From positions 1 through 23,643 of IMG/VR virus record IMGVR_UViG_3300009285_009299: a DNA stretch of 23,643 bases; one strand, 5' to 3'. The DNA comes from a virus. The translations under genes and the position numbers were made by a program. The notes under the pieces are model-generated. The model did no database searches and was not told the origin of the DNA. It was given only the letters and a program-made list of their open reading frames with translations. This document shows, piece after piece, positions 1 to 6,569 of this stretch. The stretch's first letter is position 1; each line of letters begins with the position of its first letter.

Positions 1-84
1 TGGGCCGCGCCAGCCTCAAGGGTAACACGCGACGGGTAGCCGCAGCAATCCAGCGCCAGCACCGCGTTCGACGCCAACACCACA

Positions 85-165
85 GCACGTCATTGGTGAT
101 CGCTTCAACGGGCACGTCATTGGTGGTCGCTTCAACGGGCACGTCATTGGTGATCGCTTCAACGG
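85..165. repeat. 27-bp tandem repeat, three copies
   Basis: Three head-to-tail copies of a 27-bp unit start at 85, 112 and 139. The unit begins GCACGTCATTGGTGATCGCT, and the middle copy differs by one base (GGTGGTCGC for GGTGATCGC). The unit is a multiple of three, so a minus-strand reading frame (16-213) stays open through it as a nine-residue repeat. That frame shows no recognisable domain and I do not call it a gene. Confidence 0.85.
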
Positions 166-276
166 GCATCTGGGGAGTGATGTAGGCCAGTGGCAGCACA
201 CTGACGCCGGCAATACTTTAAGTTTAGACTCTCAGCAGTTGAGTTATCGAACAATAGCACGTAAGCGGTTATCGAG

Positions 277-356
277 GAGAAGTCCCGGCGGAGTCTCTCT
301 AAATTTGAACACGCCAGCCCAATCCAACGCCAGGGACATTTCCGCCGGGACTTCTC
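277..356. repeat. Perfect 16-bp inverted repeat (hairpin)
   Basis: GAGAAGTCCCGGCGGA at 277-292 is repeated as its exact reverse complement at 341-356, with 48 nt between. It lies in a gene-poor stretch next to a second long inverted repeat (445-517). Paired long arms without genes look like a dispersed repeat or MITE/REP-type element. No terminal duplication or transposase was seen. Confidence 0.8.
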
Positions 357-444
357 AGCCGTCCTCAAATCCAACACGCAAGAACATCCGACGCGCAGAC
401 CTTCGGACATCGTGGCTCAGGCGCGCAAACTTCGGCGTTCTATG

Positions 445-517
445 CGAGGTCTGGCAGGGGCAGGAGTCACGGACCATAGCTCAGTCTCAACAGTAGGCCT
501 GCCCCTACCAGACCTCG
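445..517. repeat. 20-bp inverted repeat (hairpin, one mismatch)
   Basis: The arm at 445-464 (CGAGGTCTGGCAGGGGCAGG) pairs with 498-517, with one C/T difference and a 33-nt loop. GGGGCAGG-type hairpins are common as dispersed intergenic repeats in bacterial chromosomes, so this may mark host DNA rather than phage DNA. That origin is an inference. Confidence 0.8.
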
Positions 518-710
518 ACAATAGCCCATCTCGCCATCCTTGGGGCGCTACCACGCTTAGCTTTTCGTAGCTTTCCAGAACAGAGGCCACTAGGGAGGGA
601 AATCCTCAGTCCACTCTTTGGTTGTTAGGGGCGTCGCAGGCGCACACCCGTTCACCGCTTCGCGCCCCGCACACTCCACTCCGTTGCGTGTGCCGGGTGG
701 TTTGCGCGCG

Positions 711-817
711 GCGGTCCAGCGTGAGTTTTGCGCATTGAGACAAAGCTGGCGGCAGCCATGCGGCGGTCCAGCGTGAGTTTTGCGCATTGAGACAAAGCTG
801 GCGGCAGCCATGCGGCG
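711..817. repeat. 52-bp tandem repeat, two copies
   Basis: Two adjacent identical 52-bp units (711-762 and 763-814) are followed by a few bases of a third. The unit starts GCGGTCCAGCGTGAGTTTTG and ends with AGCCATGCG. The period is not a multiple of three, so reading frames through it shift between copies, which argues against coding. It lies just before the first regulatory site of the phage-like block and is the last clearly repeat-type DNA on the left. Confidence 0.85.
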
Positions 818-868
818 TCAAGCCGTTGTTCTACGTGGAACAAAGACTTGACATTGCGCTTGTCGCCT

Positions 869-883
869 AGGTGTAGCACGCGT
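869..883. promoter_or_regulatory. Weak copy of the phage palindromic operator
   Basis: AGGTGTAGCACGCGT matches the palindrome consensus RGGYGTANYACRCCC except at the last bases. A perfect -35-like TTGACA lies just upstream (848-853), but I see no good -10. It is 66 bp upstream of the strong copy at 935, so the two could form a pair at one control region. Confidence 0.35.
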
Positions 884-917
884 CATGCCATTTAGGGCGG
901 AAGACAGCAGATTTTGT

Positions 918-949
918 TTGATTTTTATGTTGCTAGGCGTATTACGCCC
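918..949 (+). promoter_or_regulatory. Promoter-like element overlapping RHH-type operator
   Basis: A -35-like TTGATT (918-923) is followed after 16 bp by a -10-like TATTAC (940-945). The -10 lies inside the palindrome AGGCGTATTACGCCC (935-949), which ends 15 nt before the start codon at 965. The sequence on to the right (TGTTAGGCT) is also shared with the site at 14452-14476, giving about 25 nearly identical bases 13.5 kb apart. A bound protein here would block the -10, so repression is the likely effect. The inferred binder is the RHH protein encoded at 14269-14445. Confidence 0.6.
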
Positions 950-964
950 TGTTAGGCTACTACC

Positions 965-1189
965 ATGATGAGAGCGGAACTTAGGCAGCGGTTAGCAGAG
1001 GCGGGGCGCGCGTATCACGCGCAGTTTCCGCAGGCCACCGCGGCGCCGGTCTACGGTCCCCGAGGCCAGATGCCGGGCTACCTCAGGCAGTCGTATCACC
1101 ATTATACCATGCCGCCTGGGTTCGCCGCCTGGGTCCGGCCAGCCACACACAGCCACCAGGCCCTTCTTCCACTGGGCCGCACAGAGTAG
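965..1189 (+). CDS. Small unknown phage protein (74 aa)
   Basis: Unrecognised protein, first gene of the plus-strand block. The ATG at 965 directly follows the operator-promoter at 918-949, with only a weak AGG-containing ribosome site. The sequence is rich in Arg, Ala, Tyr and His with a basic N-terminal helix, and has no membrane segment or Cys pairs. The next gene starts 7 nt after its stop, with an AGGAG ribosome site that overlaps this gene's end, which supports both as real and co-transcribed. Position makes it the most direct target of the putative operator, so an early or lysogeny-control role is possible but not shown. Confidence 0.6.
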   Translation: MMRAELRQRLAEAGRAYHAQFPQATAAPVYGPRGQMPGYLRQSYHHYTMPPGFAAWVRPATHSHQALLPLGRTE

Positions 1190-1196
1190 GAGCATT

Positions 1197-1409
1197 ATGG
1201 CACATTACCAGGTCACAGTCAGTTGGCAGGAGCGGCAGGCACTACTGCTTGCACTCCGCATCGACATCCGGCAGCAGATCACCGCCGCCGCCGGTCCAGG
1301 CCCAGGCCCAGGCATGCCAGCGTCAGCCTGGGCAGCCGAACACATGCGCGGCGCGGAGCAGAGCGCAGTCCTCTACCGGCGGCTCCTCAGGGCCAGCGCC
1401 ACACACTAG
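1197..1409 (+). CDS. Small unknown phage protein (70 aa)
   Basis: Unrecognised. The ATG at 1197 has a clear ribosome site (AGGAG, about 1188-1192) at good spacing, making this one of the best-supported starts on the left. The first half reads as a helix with polar and Leu-rich faces (QERQALLLALRIDIRQQI). The middle has a short Gly-Pro repeat (GPGPGPG), then a second helical part ending RRLLRAS. There is no membrane segment. It is probably co-transcribed with the gene at 965. No function is proposed. Confidence 0.65.
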   Translation: MAHYQVTVSWQERQALLLALRIDIRQQITAAAGPGPGPGMPASAWAAEHMRGAEQSAVLYRRLLRASATH

Positions 1410-1459
1410 TCACCCTTTTTTTGAGCTGAGGCGTAGTCAACCTCAGCCCAGCCGCCACC

Positions 1460-1693
1460 ATGAACATCTATCATCCAGTCAACACGAATCCATTCCGATC
1501 AGTCGGACCGCTAGTAGCGAGCAGTATCCCCGTTTCATCGGCCATGCTCTGCGCCGAGGCAGCCGCCGACAGCCACCGGGGCCAGGCATTCGCCAGGCCG
1601 CCATTCGGGTGGGCATGCGTTGGCGTCATAGGTCACGCGCTTACGCATCCTGCTGACTACCAGTCACTTACACGATATTCTGTATCATGTTGA
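1460..1693 (+). CDS. Possible small protein (77 aa), doubtful
   Basis: An open frame fills the space between the 70-aa gene and the HNH gene. It begins at an ATG without a visible ribosome site. The product is mildly hydrophobic, with several Ser/Ala stretches and three Cys, and matches nothing I recognise. Its last codons lie in the first copy of a 20-bp direct repeat (1654-1673), which may be a regulatory element rather than coding DNA. A 7-bp stem (1425-1431 with 1441-1447) precedes it. It could equally be non-coding leader. Confidence 0.35.
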   Translation: MNIYHPVNTNPFRSVGPLVASSIPVSSAMLCAEAAADSHRGQAFARPPFGWACVGVIGHALTHPADYQSLTRYSVSC

Positions 1694-1720
1694 CTATCAG
1701 GCACTTACACACACTATATT
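1654..1720 (+). promoter_or_regulatory. Duplicated 20-bp repeat with two promoter-like elements
   Basis: TGACTACCAGTCACTTACAC (1654-1673) recurs at 1691-1710 with two mismatches. Each copy starts with a -35-like (C/T)TGACT. After the first copy there is TATTCT at 1676-1681 (17-bp spacer). After the second there is TATATT at 1715-1720 (19-bp spacer). A transcript from the second would start only a few bases before the HNH start codon at 1733, giving a nearly leaderless message. The repeat could also be an operator. Confidence 0.4.
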
Positions 1721-1732
1721 AGGCTTGACACT

Positions 1733-1996
1733 ATGGGCGCACGGCAGAAAGATTGGGCGAGGCGAGCGCGGGCGAAGCTGGTCGCACAGCTTGGAGGCAA
1801 GTGCGTCATGTGCGCCAGCACAGAAGACTTACAGTTTGATCATATCGTCAGCCATAGCTGGGTCGCCAGCCACACTGAGTGGAGCCACCGCATCAGCATT
1901 TACCGCAGGGAAGCAAAAGCCGGGCTGATTCAACTTCTCTGCGCCTACCACAACCGGGTCAAAGGCCGTCCACCAGAGCCGGATGATCCATTCTGA
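1733..1996 (+). CDS. HNH endonuclease
   Basis: Small 87-aa HNH nuclease, a metal-dependent DNA-nicking or cutting fold. The visible signature is a CxxC pair (CVMC, about residues 24-27), the catalytic-type F-D-H-I (about 41-44), and a late C-x-x-H-N (CAYHN, about 68-72). The N-terminus is strongly basic. Length suits a minimal stand-alone phage HNH domain. In many phages an HNH protein sits beside the terminase and helps cut packaged DNA. Here it is on the opposite strand and about 3 kb from the large terminase, so that role is uncertain. The start at 1733 lies right after a promoter-like TATATT and has no clear ribosome site. Confidence 0.85.
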   Translation: MGARQKDWARRARAKLVAQLGGKCVMCASTEDLQFDHIVSHSWVASHTEWSHRISIYRREAKAGLIQLLCAYHNRVKGRPPEPDDPF

Positions 1997-2006
1997 GGAA
2001 AACACC

Positions 2007-2531
2007 ATGAAGAAATACTACATCAGATCGACGCCACAGCGTTTCACTCCGCAGACACCGCTCGACTACATCTACGGTGCCCGCTACACGCGCCGCCAGC
2101 AGCAGCGTCAGGCAGAAGCGGCTCGCAGGCGGGATGCAGCATGCAAGCCATGGCCAACGTGGGCAGACATCCTGCTCATCGGCATCGTGCTCGTGCTACT
2201 CGCGCTCGCGGTTGCCAGTGCCAGCGGACAGCAGCCGCCGGCCCACCAGTTGACAATCCCCGGCCGGGCCAGGCTGCAGACGGCACAACCACAGGGCCAG
2301 GCACAACACCGGACACAGCCCAGCGCAGCCCGCCCAGCCCGCCAGCCGATCACGCCCGCGGGCTTTGTGACCGCCGGCCACGGTCTGGGGAAGGTCCATG
2401 CGATAGCCACCGCCGGCAGCACCAACGTCATTTGCCGCACGCACACAAAATCCGCCTGGGCAGTCACCAACGGACCGGCCACGTGCATCCGCTGCCGCGT
2501 GCTCACAGGGCAGCCAGTCGAAAGAAAATAA
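2007..2531 (+). CDS. Single-pass membrane protein with C-terminal Cys/His cluster
   Basis: 174-aa protein of unknown function. The ATG at 2007 has a GAGG ribosome site overlapping the stop of the HNH gene; an in-frame ATG at 1983 lies inside that gene and is less likely. The N-terminal ~50 residues are very basic. A hydrophobic helix follows at about 53-72 (ILLIGIVLVLLALAVA), then a long Gln/Pro/Ala-rich linker. The C-terminal domain carries C-x2-H and C-x2-C groups (CRTH, CIRC), as in a small zinc ribbon. By the positive-inside rule the N-terminus would stay in the cytoplasm and the zinc-like domain would face outward. A regulatory or exclusion role is possible but unproven. Confidence 0.7.
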   Translation: MKKYYIRSTPQRFTPQTPLDYIYGARYTRRQQQRQAEAARRRDAACKPWPTWADILLIGIVLVLLALAVASASGQQPPAHQLTIPGRARLQTAQPQGQAQHRTQPSAARPARQPITPAGFVTAGHGLGKVHAIATAGSTNVICRTHTKSAWAVTNGPATCIRCRVLTGQPVERK

Positions 2532-2535
2532 CAAC

Positions 2536-2751
2536 ATGAAAACTGCTTGCATAATCTTTGACGGCCCCTACCCGACACAAGACAACAACGGCGATGAAGT
2601 CCCATATTGGTCAGTATTCGCCGCCAGCGAAGACGGAGAACCAACCAGCAGAGTATATGAGTGCCACACCTACACAGGGGCGCGCGCGCTAGCCCAGCGA
2701 ATGGCCCGAGACAGACGCGTAGAATTGGCACAGGACGCCATACCGGCATGA
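2536..2751 (+). CDS. Small acidic/polar phage protein (71 aa)
   Basis: Unrecognised 71-aa protein starting 4 nt after the membrane-protein gene. It begins with a beta-like segment (ACIIFDG), followed by a short Asp/Asn-rich turn. It then has an aromatic strand (YWSVFAASEDG) and a C-terminal amphipathic helix rich in Ala, Arg and Glu. This reads as a compact alpha/beta fold. Its stop overlaps the next start by four bases (ATGA at 2748-2751), suggesting translational coupling. Function unknown. Confidence 0.7.
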   Translation: MKTACIIFDGPYPTQDNNGDEVPYWSVFAASEDGEPTSRVYECHTYTGARALAQRMARDRRVELAQDAIPA

Positions 2752-3056
2752 CCTTTCCCAGCCAGACAGACGGCGCCGGCAAAATAGGTGTCTGGGTTCT
2801 CACAGCCGGGCCGGAACGAAATGCGCGGGCCGCGACCGTCGATGTTCGGTCGCACCGCCGTGAAATCCTGGCTGGAATCATTTTCCCGCGAGATAGACGG
2901 CTTCCACAGACTCTCATCTGCCCGGAACGGAGCGCGGCCTTCCTACTCTGGCCTGCCCGTGAAATCCTCGCACCAAGGGACCCCGGCGGTCGGCGTAGAA
3001 ACCGCCGCGCCGGGGCTGTTTTCCAGTTGGCCGCCGCAACCCCACAGAACCTATGA
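2748..3056 (+). CDS. Possible unknown protein (102 aa) coupled at both ends
   Basis: This frame starts in an ATGA overlap with the gene before and ends in an ATGA overlap with the VRR-NUC gene after. That exact fit is the main argument for it. The product is Arg-rich with no domain I recognise. Against it, the DNA holds a duplicated GTGAAATCCT segment and a GC-rich hairpin followed by TTTT (2981-3021), which look like non-coding control DNA. It may therefore be intergenic, with the frame open by chance. Confidence 0.4.
   Translation: MTFPSQTDGAGKIGVWVLTAGPERNARAATVDVRSHRREILAGIIFPRDRRLPQTLICPERSAAFLLWPAREILAPRDPGGRRRNRRAGAVFQLAAATPQNL
2981..3021 (+). terminator. Terminator-like hairpin before VRR-NUC gene
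   Basis: CCCCGGCG (2981-2988) pairs perfectly with CGCCGGGG (3008-3015). The inner bases GCGGT/ACCGC offer an alternative register. CTGTTTT follows the stem. The short T run makes this a weak intrinsic terminator or attenuator. If it works it would limit transcription of the nuclease and LRR genes downstream. Confidence 0.35.
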
Positions 3057-3418
3057 TCACCCAGGCCGACTACCTCGCGATGCTTCAGCGCATGGCCCCA
3101 AAAGCCCCGCCGCCAGCCACGCCACAGAAGCCGGGCACCATCGAGCACGAGCGCGACCTGCACGAGCAAATCCGCGCCGAATGCATTCACCGGGGCTGGC
3201 TTGCATTTCACGGCAGCATGGCCCACGCAACCCACCGCACCATTGGCGAGCCCGATTTCGTGATTCTGCGCGACACCGGGCGCTTGCTGCTGGTCGAGGC
3301 CAAGGCCCGCCAGGGCAAGCTGAACACCGAGCAACTGGCCCTCAGAGCCTGGGCCGAGAAACTCGGCCACCAAGTTCACATCGTCAGAAGTTTTCAGGAA
3401 TTCCTTGCAATATTATGA
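3053..3418 (+). CDS. VRR-NUC domain nuclease
   Basis: 121-aa protein of the VRR-NUC branch of the PD-(D/E)XK nuclease superfamily. After an N-terminal Pro-rich part, a helix with EHERDLHEQI is followed by the catalytic core. The core has G-E-P-D-F-V (about 72-77), then L-V-E-A-K-A (about 87-92), then a Gln-containing helix (NTEQLALRAW), as expected for the family. These single-domain forms are common in phages and are thought to act on branched or structured DNA in replication or recombination. The start is in an ATGA overlap with the preceding frame. The partners are probably the replication genes on the other strand. Confidence 0.88.
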   Translation: MITQADYLAMLQRMAPKAPPPATPQKPGTIEHERDLHEQIRAECIHRGWLAFHGSMAHATHRTIGEPDFVILRDTGRLLLVEAKARQGKLNTEQLALRAWAEKLGHQVHIVRSFQEFLAIL

Positions 3419-3479
3419 ACGAACCCACAATGACAAAAGCCTGCCTCAAAGATCAATTCAACCTCAACTAGAAAACACC

Positions 3480-4340
3480 ATGACAAACATCAGATACAAA
3501 CAAACGGATGGTCAAGTGACAATCACCGGCTATAACGGAGCAGAAAACCAGCTTATCATCCCGAGTCTCATCGACGGCCTACCCGTCACCACCATCGGAG
3601 ACTGGGCGTTCGCCAGCTGCACGGGCCTGACCAGCCTCACGATCCCGAACAGCGTCACCACCATCGGAGACTGGGCGTTCGACAGCTGCACGGGCCTGAC
3701 CAGCCTCACGATCCCGAACAGCGTCATCACCATCGGAGCCGGCGCGTTCCGAGGCTGCACGGGCCTGACCAGCCTCACGCTGACAGACGGCCTCACCACC
3801 ATCGGAAACTGGGCGTTCGACAACTGCACGGGCCTGACCAGCCTCACGATCCCGAACAGCGTCACCACCATCGGAAACTGGGCGTTCGACAACTGCACGG
3901 GCCTGACCAGCCTCACGCTGACAGACGGCCTCACCACCATCGGAGCCGGCGCGTTCCGAGACTGCACGGGCCTGACCAGCCTCACGATCCCGAACAGCGT
4001 CGCCACCATCGGAGCCGGGGCGTTCCGAGACTGCACGGGCCTGACCAGCCTCACGCTGACAGACGGCCTCACCACCATCGGAGACTGGGCGTTCGCCAAC
4101 TGCACGGGCCTGACCAGCCTCACGATCCCGAACAGCGTCACCACCATCGGAGACTGGGCGTTCGACAACTGCACGGGGCTGACCAGCCTCACGATCCCGA
4201 ACAGCGTCACCACCATCGGAGACTGGGCGTTCGACAACTGCACGGGCCTGACCAGCCTCACGATCCCGAACAGCCTCACCACCATCGGAGTCAGGGCGTT
4301 CCGAGGCTGCAGGGGGCTACCAAACAACCCGGCCCCATAA
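3480..4340 (+). CDS. BspA-type leucine-rich-repeat protein
   Basis: 286-aa repeat protein. After a 35-residue N-terminal part come ten full 23-residue repeats and one partial repeat (from residue 36). The consensus is V/L-T-T-I-G-x-x-A-F-x-x-C-T-G-L-T-S-L-T, ending IPNS or LTDG. This is the BspA/TpLRR family, which makes curved solenoids for binding other proteins or surfaces. No signal peptide or membrane helix is visible, so it is probably cytoplasmic or virion-associated. Repeats come in module types (WAF-D/A versus GAF-R; IPNS versus LTDG) shuffled in different orders, with near-identical DNA. The ATG at 3480 is chosen because the longer frame starts inside the VRR-NUC gene. It is the last plus-strand gene before the convergent minus block. 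Confidence 0.85.
   Translation: MTNIRYKQTDGQVTITGYNGAENQLIIPSLIDGLPVTTIGDWAFASCTGLTSLTIPNSVTTIGDWAFDSCTGLTSLTIPNSVITIGAGAFRGCTGLTSLTLTDGLTTIGNWAFDNCTGLTSLTIPNSVTTIGNWAFDNCTGLTSLTLTDGLTTIGAGAFRDCTGLTSLTIPNSVATIGAGAFRDCTGLTSLTLTDGLTTIGDWAFANCTGLTSLTIPNSVTTIGDWAFDNCTGLTSLTIPNSVTTIGDWAFDNCTGLTSLTIPNSLTTIGVRAFRGCRGLPNNPAP
3585..4337 (+). repeat. 69-bp coding tandem repeats (10 full + 1 partial)
   Basis: Ten 69-bp units (3585-4274) and a 63-bp partial encode the leucine-rich repeats. Most copies differ only where the module types differ, such as GACTGGGCGTTCGACAAC against GCCGGCGCGTTCCGAGAC. Long identical stretches between copies favour expansion, contraction and shuffling by recombination. Confidence 0.9.
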
Positions 4341-4438
4341 CCCAGCACCAGCACAGTTACGAAAAACCAGCAGAAATCCGGTTTGGTTAAGGCAAGCCAC
4401 ATTAACAAGATCAAAGTTCTACACCAGTTTATTAACCA
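4341..4438. other. Convergent intergenic gap
   Basis: The plus-strand LRR gene and the minus-strand 81-aa gene end facing each other here. I looked for a bidirectional terminator and found no strong stem with a T run on either strand. Confidence 0.5.
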
Positions 4439-4684
4439 TCACCGGCCCACAATCGCCGCCAACCGCGCCCGACGCCGCTGCGCCCGTAACCGGTCCTTAA
4501 GTTGACCAACGGCGCTCAAGACCTGGGGATGTGTCGCGTCCTTCCCCAGGTGGAGCACCTCCCGAATCTCGCCAAGCTGCCGCTCACAGTTCGCAAGCTC
4601 AATCAGGTTGCTTTGCAATTCAGACCGCAGGGCGCCAACGGCATCCCCAGCCTCCATTCCCACAGTTTTAGTGTTTTCGTTCAT
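4439..4684 (-). CDS. Small coiled-coil-like protein (81 aa)
   Basis: 81-aa unknown protein, last gene of the minus-strand block. It starts at the ATG at 4684; a TTG 6 nt upstream is less likely. A GGA-containing ribosome site (TTGGATTG) lies at usable spacing. Residues about 17-50 form a heptad-like helix (LRSELQSNLIELANCERQLGEI), followed by a second helix and an Arg-rich tail. It begins 2 nt after the 60-aa frame behind the large terminase, so it is probably co-expressed with packaging genes. Function unknown. Confidence 0.65.
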   Translation of the reverse strand: MNENTKTVGMEAGDAVGALRSELQSNLIELANCERQLGEIREVLHLGKDATHPQVLSAVGQLKDRLRAQRRRARLAAIVGR

Positions 4685-4686
4685 AA

Positions 4687-4869
4687 TCAATCCAACGTCA
4701 CCGCCAACAAGTGTACGACACCGCAGCCCGGAACCGCCCCGCAGCGCCCCTCAGCGCCCCGCCCTGCCCCCGAACGCCACCAAGGATACTCAGGACAGCC
4801 AAAACAACCCCCGACGCCGCCTAGGGCCACCCAGGCGCCACCAAAGGGCATAGGCAAGTTTTGCCGCAT
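4687..4869 (-). CDS. Small Gly/Cys-rich protein (60 aa), possible
   Basis: This frame fits exactly between neighbours. Its ATG follows the TAA of the large terminase with no gap, and its TGA ends 2 nt before the ATG of the 81-aa gene. A good ribosome site (GAGGG, 6 nt before the ATG) lies in the end of the terminase gene. The product is rich in Gly, Trp, Cys and Pro and matches no family I know. The fit and ribosome site support it. The low-complexity sequence is the reason for doubt. Confidence 0.5.
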   Translation of the reverse strand: MRQNLPMPFGGAWVALGGVGGCFGCPEYPWWRSGAGRGAEGRCGAVPGCGVVHLLAVTLD

Positions 4870-6258
4870 TTAGAACCCTCGCAGCTTCCGAATCGCCACC
4901 TGACGCGACTGGTAGTGCACCAGATAGCGCAAACAGTCGGCCAGGTCATCGCCACCATGCCCGTCCTCATCACAGTCCACCTTCAGCACGTCCTCCGGCC
5001 GATTCGGATCATGCTGCATCGCCGGCAACGTCTCCACCAGCCGCGCGCATCGCCCCAGAATGAACAGAGACGGACGAATCCCGGCATCCGGATCCCCAAG
5101 CCGCCGGAGAATCTCAGCCCAGCCCTGAACCCGGTCAGTATTCGCGCACCCGAACCGCAACCCCAAGGCCGAATACTGCCCGGCGATGGTTCCCCCGTCA
5201 CTTTGCCGGCTGAAACAGTCCGCCCCGGCGGCCAGGCGCCGGAGGCTCTCGACGGCCAGGCCATGCCGCTTGAGCATCGCCACGATCCCCGCGGCATGCC
5301 GCTGGGGCAGCCACAGCCGCTCCGCGTGCTCGTCCACCACGAACACGTTGCCGTCGCCATCCGTGCATGCCAGCAGAAACGCCGTGTAGTGAGTGAACCC
5401 ATAGTCCAGCGCCCCGAACCACTCCCGCGCCCGGGTCTCATCAAACGCAGCGACCACGTGGACATCGCGCCGAAAACTCGTGAAGTATTGCCCGGCCGCG
5501 ATGTCCCAGTCCCCATCAAACCAGGCTCGCTTCTGCCACCCCGTCAGGTTTTCCAGAACGTGCCGATACTCAGCATTGCAGTAGGAGTTGTCAGTCACGC
5601 GCGCCGCGATAAACCGGGTCTCAATTTCCTGCCCGCGCTGCCACGGGGAAATAAACTTCGCCCGATACCACGCGTGCCCCACACCGCCGGGGTTGCTCGT
5701 GCTGTAAATCCGCGGCCGCCAGTTCGCCTTGCTGGTGCGGCAGCAGGTGGAGATGTCCACGTACTTACGGTAGGTGAGCGTGGTTGCCTCCTCGATCCCG
5801 ACCACGTCATATTCAAGCCCCAGATAGGCATCAATATCCGACTCCTTCTGAAAGTGCCCGGCCACGATCCTCGAACCGTTCGCAAAGGTCACCACCCCGC
5901 GATGCGCCGCAAAGTCATGCTTTGTCCGCGAAAAAATCCGCCGCCGAAGGTCATCCAGGTTTTCCAGGTTCGCCTTGCCCACCTTCCGCAGCAGCAGGCA
6001 CTTCAACCCCGGCACCCGTTGGCAATCATCCCCGCCCATCTGGGCCAGCAGCCAGTGGGACTTGCCGCCCCCGCGGGCCCCACCATAGCCAATCGCCGTT
6101 GGCCCGCCTGGCTCATCACAAGCCCGCGCCGCCGCCGAGGCCAAAAGCTGCTTCGGTTGCAGCACAATTCCACGCACCAGCAAGTTCTCAGTTTGGTCCT
6201 GCGGACACCCGGCCTCCTGGGCCGCGCGCGCGTAAAGTTCGTAGTCGCTCGTTTGCAT
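4870..6258 (-). CDS. terL: Phage terminase large subunit
   Basis: The motor-nuclease that pumps phage DNA into the procapsid through the portal and cuts it. The ATPase half has a Walker A-like loop (GGARGGGKS, about residues 59-67), a Walker B with catalytic Glu (VVGIEE, about 152-157) and a coupling motif (STSNPGG). The nuclease half has an RNase-H-like first Asp (GALDYGF) and a late Asp pair (GGDDLADCLRY). The length (462 aa) is typical. The start at 6258 gives an N-terminus (MQTSDYELYARA) like relatives. An upstream in-frame ATG at 6288 overlaps the stop of the preceding gene (ATGA) and would add ten hydrophobic residues. Neither start has a clear ribosome site. Confidence 0.95.
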   Translation of the reverse strand: MQTSDYELYARAAQEAGCPQDQTENLLVRGIVLQPKQLLASAAARACDEPGGPTAIGYGGARGGGKSHWLLAQMGGDDCQRVPGLKCLLLRKVGKANLENLDDLRRRIFSRTKHDFAAHRGVVTFANGSRIVAGHFQKESDIDAYLGLEYDVVGIEEATTLTYRKYVDISTCCRTSKANWRPRIYSTSNPGGVGHAWYRAKFISPWQRGQEIETRFIAARVTDNSYCNAEYRHVLENLTGWQKRAWFDGDWDIAAGQYFTSFRRDVHVVAAFDETRAREWFGALDYGFTHYTAFLLACTDGDGNVFVVDEHAERLWLPQRHAAGIVAMLKRHGLAVESLRRLAAGADCFSRQSDGGTIAGQYSALGLRFGCANTDRVQGWAEILRRLGDPDAGIRPSLFILGRCARLVETLPAMQHDPNRPEDVLKVDCDEDGHGGDDLADCLRYLVHYQSRQVAIRKLRGF

Positions 6259-6284
6259 GGCTAAAAAAACCAGAAGGAACAGCA

Positions 6285-6569
6285 TCATAGGTCACACCAA
6301 ACTTGACCGCGTGCGCATAGCTCTCGAATCGCCCCCAGCTCAGTTTCCGCAGTGACCAGAAGCCCCATTTGCTCAAGCCGCATCCCGTAGCGGGCAATGT
6401 CCTCAAGCGCAGTATCAGTCACGGAGATCACCGCACACCACGGACGATCTCGGCGCGCCATCCCACGGCTCCGAAACGTCCAGATATGGTGCTTGCGCTT
6501 GAACGCCGCCACGCGCTGCCGCCGACTCAAGCCCGTTCGCGGAACCTCAAAAAGCATCGGCGTCCTCAT
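6285..6569 (-). CDS. Small unknown protein in terminase operon (94 aa)
   Basis: 94-aa unknown protein. The N-terminal half is basic (RRQRVAAFKRKHH) and has several Trp. The C-terminal half is a mixed helix (TETELGAIRELCARG). No zinc pairs or membrane segment are seen. Its start overlaps the stop of the zinc-ribbon gene by four bases, and its own stop overlaps the first possible terminase start, so it belongs to a tightly coupled set. The basic N-terminus would suit DNA binding, but this is a guess. Confidence 0.65.
   Translation of the reverse strand: MRTPMLFEVPRTGLSRRQRVAAFKRKHHIWTFRSRGMARRDRPWCAVISVTDTALEDIARYGMRLEQMGLLVTAETELGAIRELCARGQVWCDL

Larger units (their letters stand above)
1..847. 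other. Left-edge stretch without a convincing gene
   Basis: This stretch has open frames on both strands (for example 159-410 minus and 239-496 plus). None has a recognisable motif, good ribosome site or neighbour coupling. Its contents are the two tandem repeats and two inverted repeats listed separately. It may be host flank of a prophage or a non-coding end of the phage genome. No integrase gene or attachment-site duplication was found against the right end by eye. Confidence 0.6.

Noticed and set aside
85-165. CRISPR-like array
   Set aside because: The 27-bp units follow each other with no spacers, and no cas gene is present.
2108-3379. 423-aa minus-strand open frame
   Set aside because: It lies antisense to the membrane-protein, small and VRR-NUC genes, which have motifs and coupled starts. 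The frame has no domain and is open because of high GC.
3530-4414. 294-aa minus-strand open frame with repeats
   Set aside because: It is the antisense shadow of the LRR repeats; the repeat length keeps it open. The plus strand encodes the known BspA pattern.
4861-6264. 467-aa plus-strand open frame
   Set aside because: It is antisense to the large terminase, whose Walker and nuclease motifs are clear.
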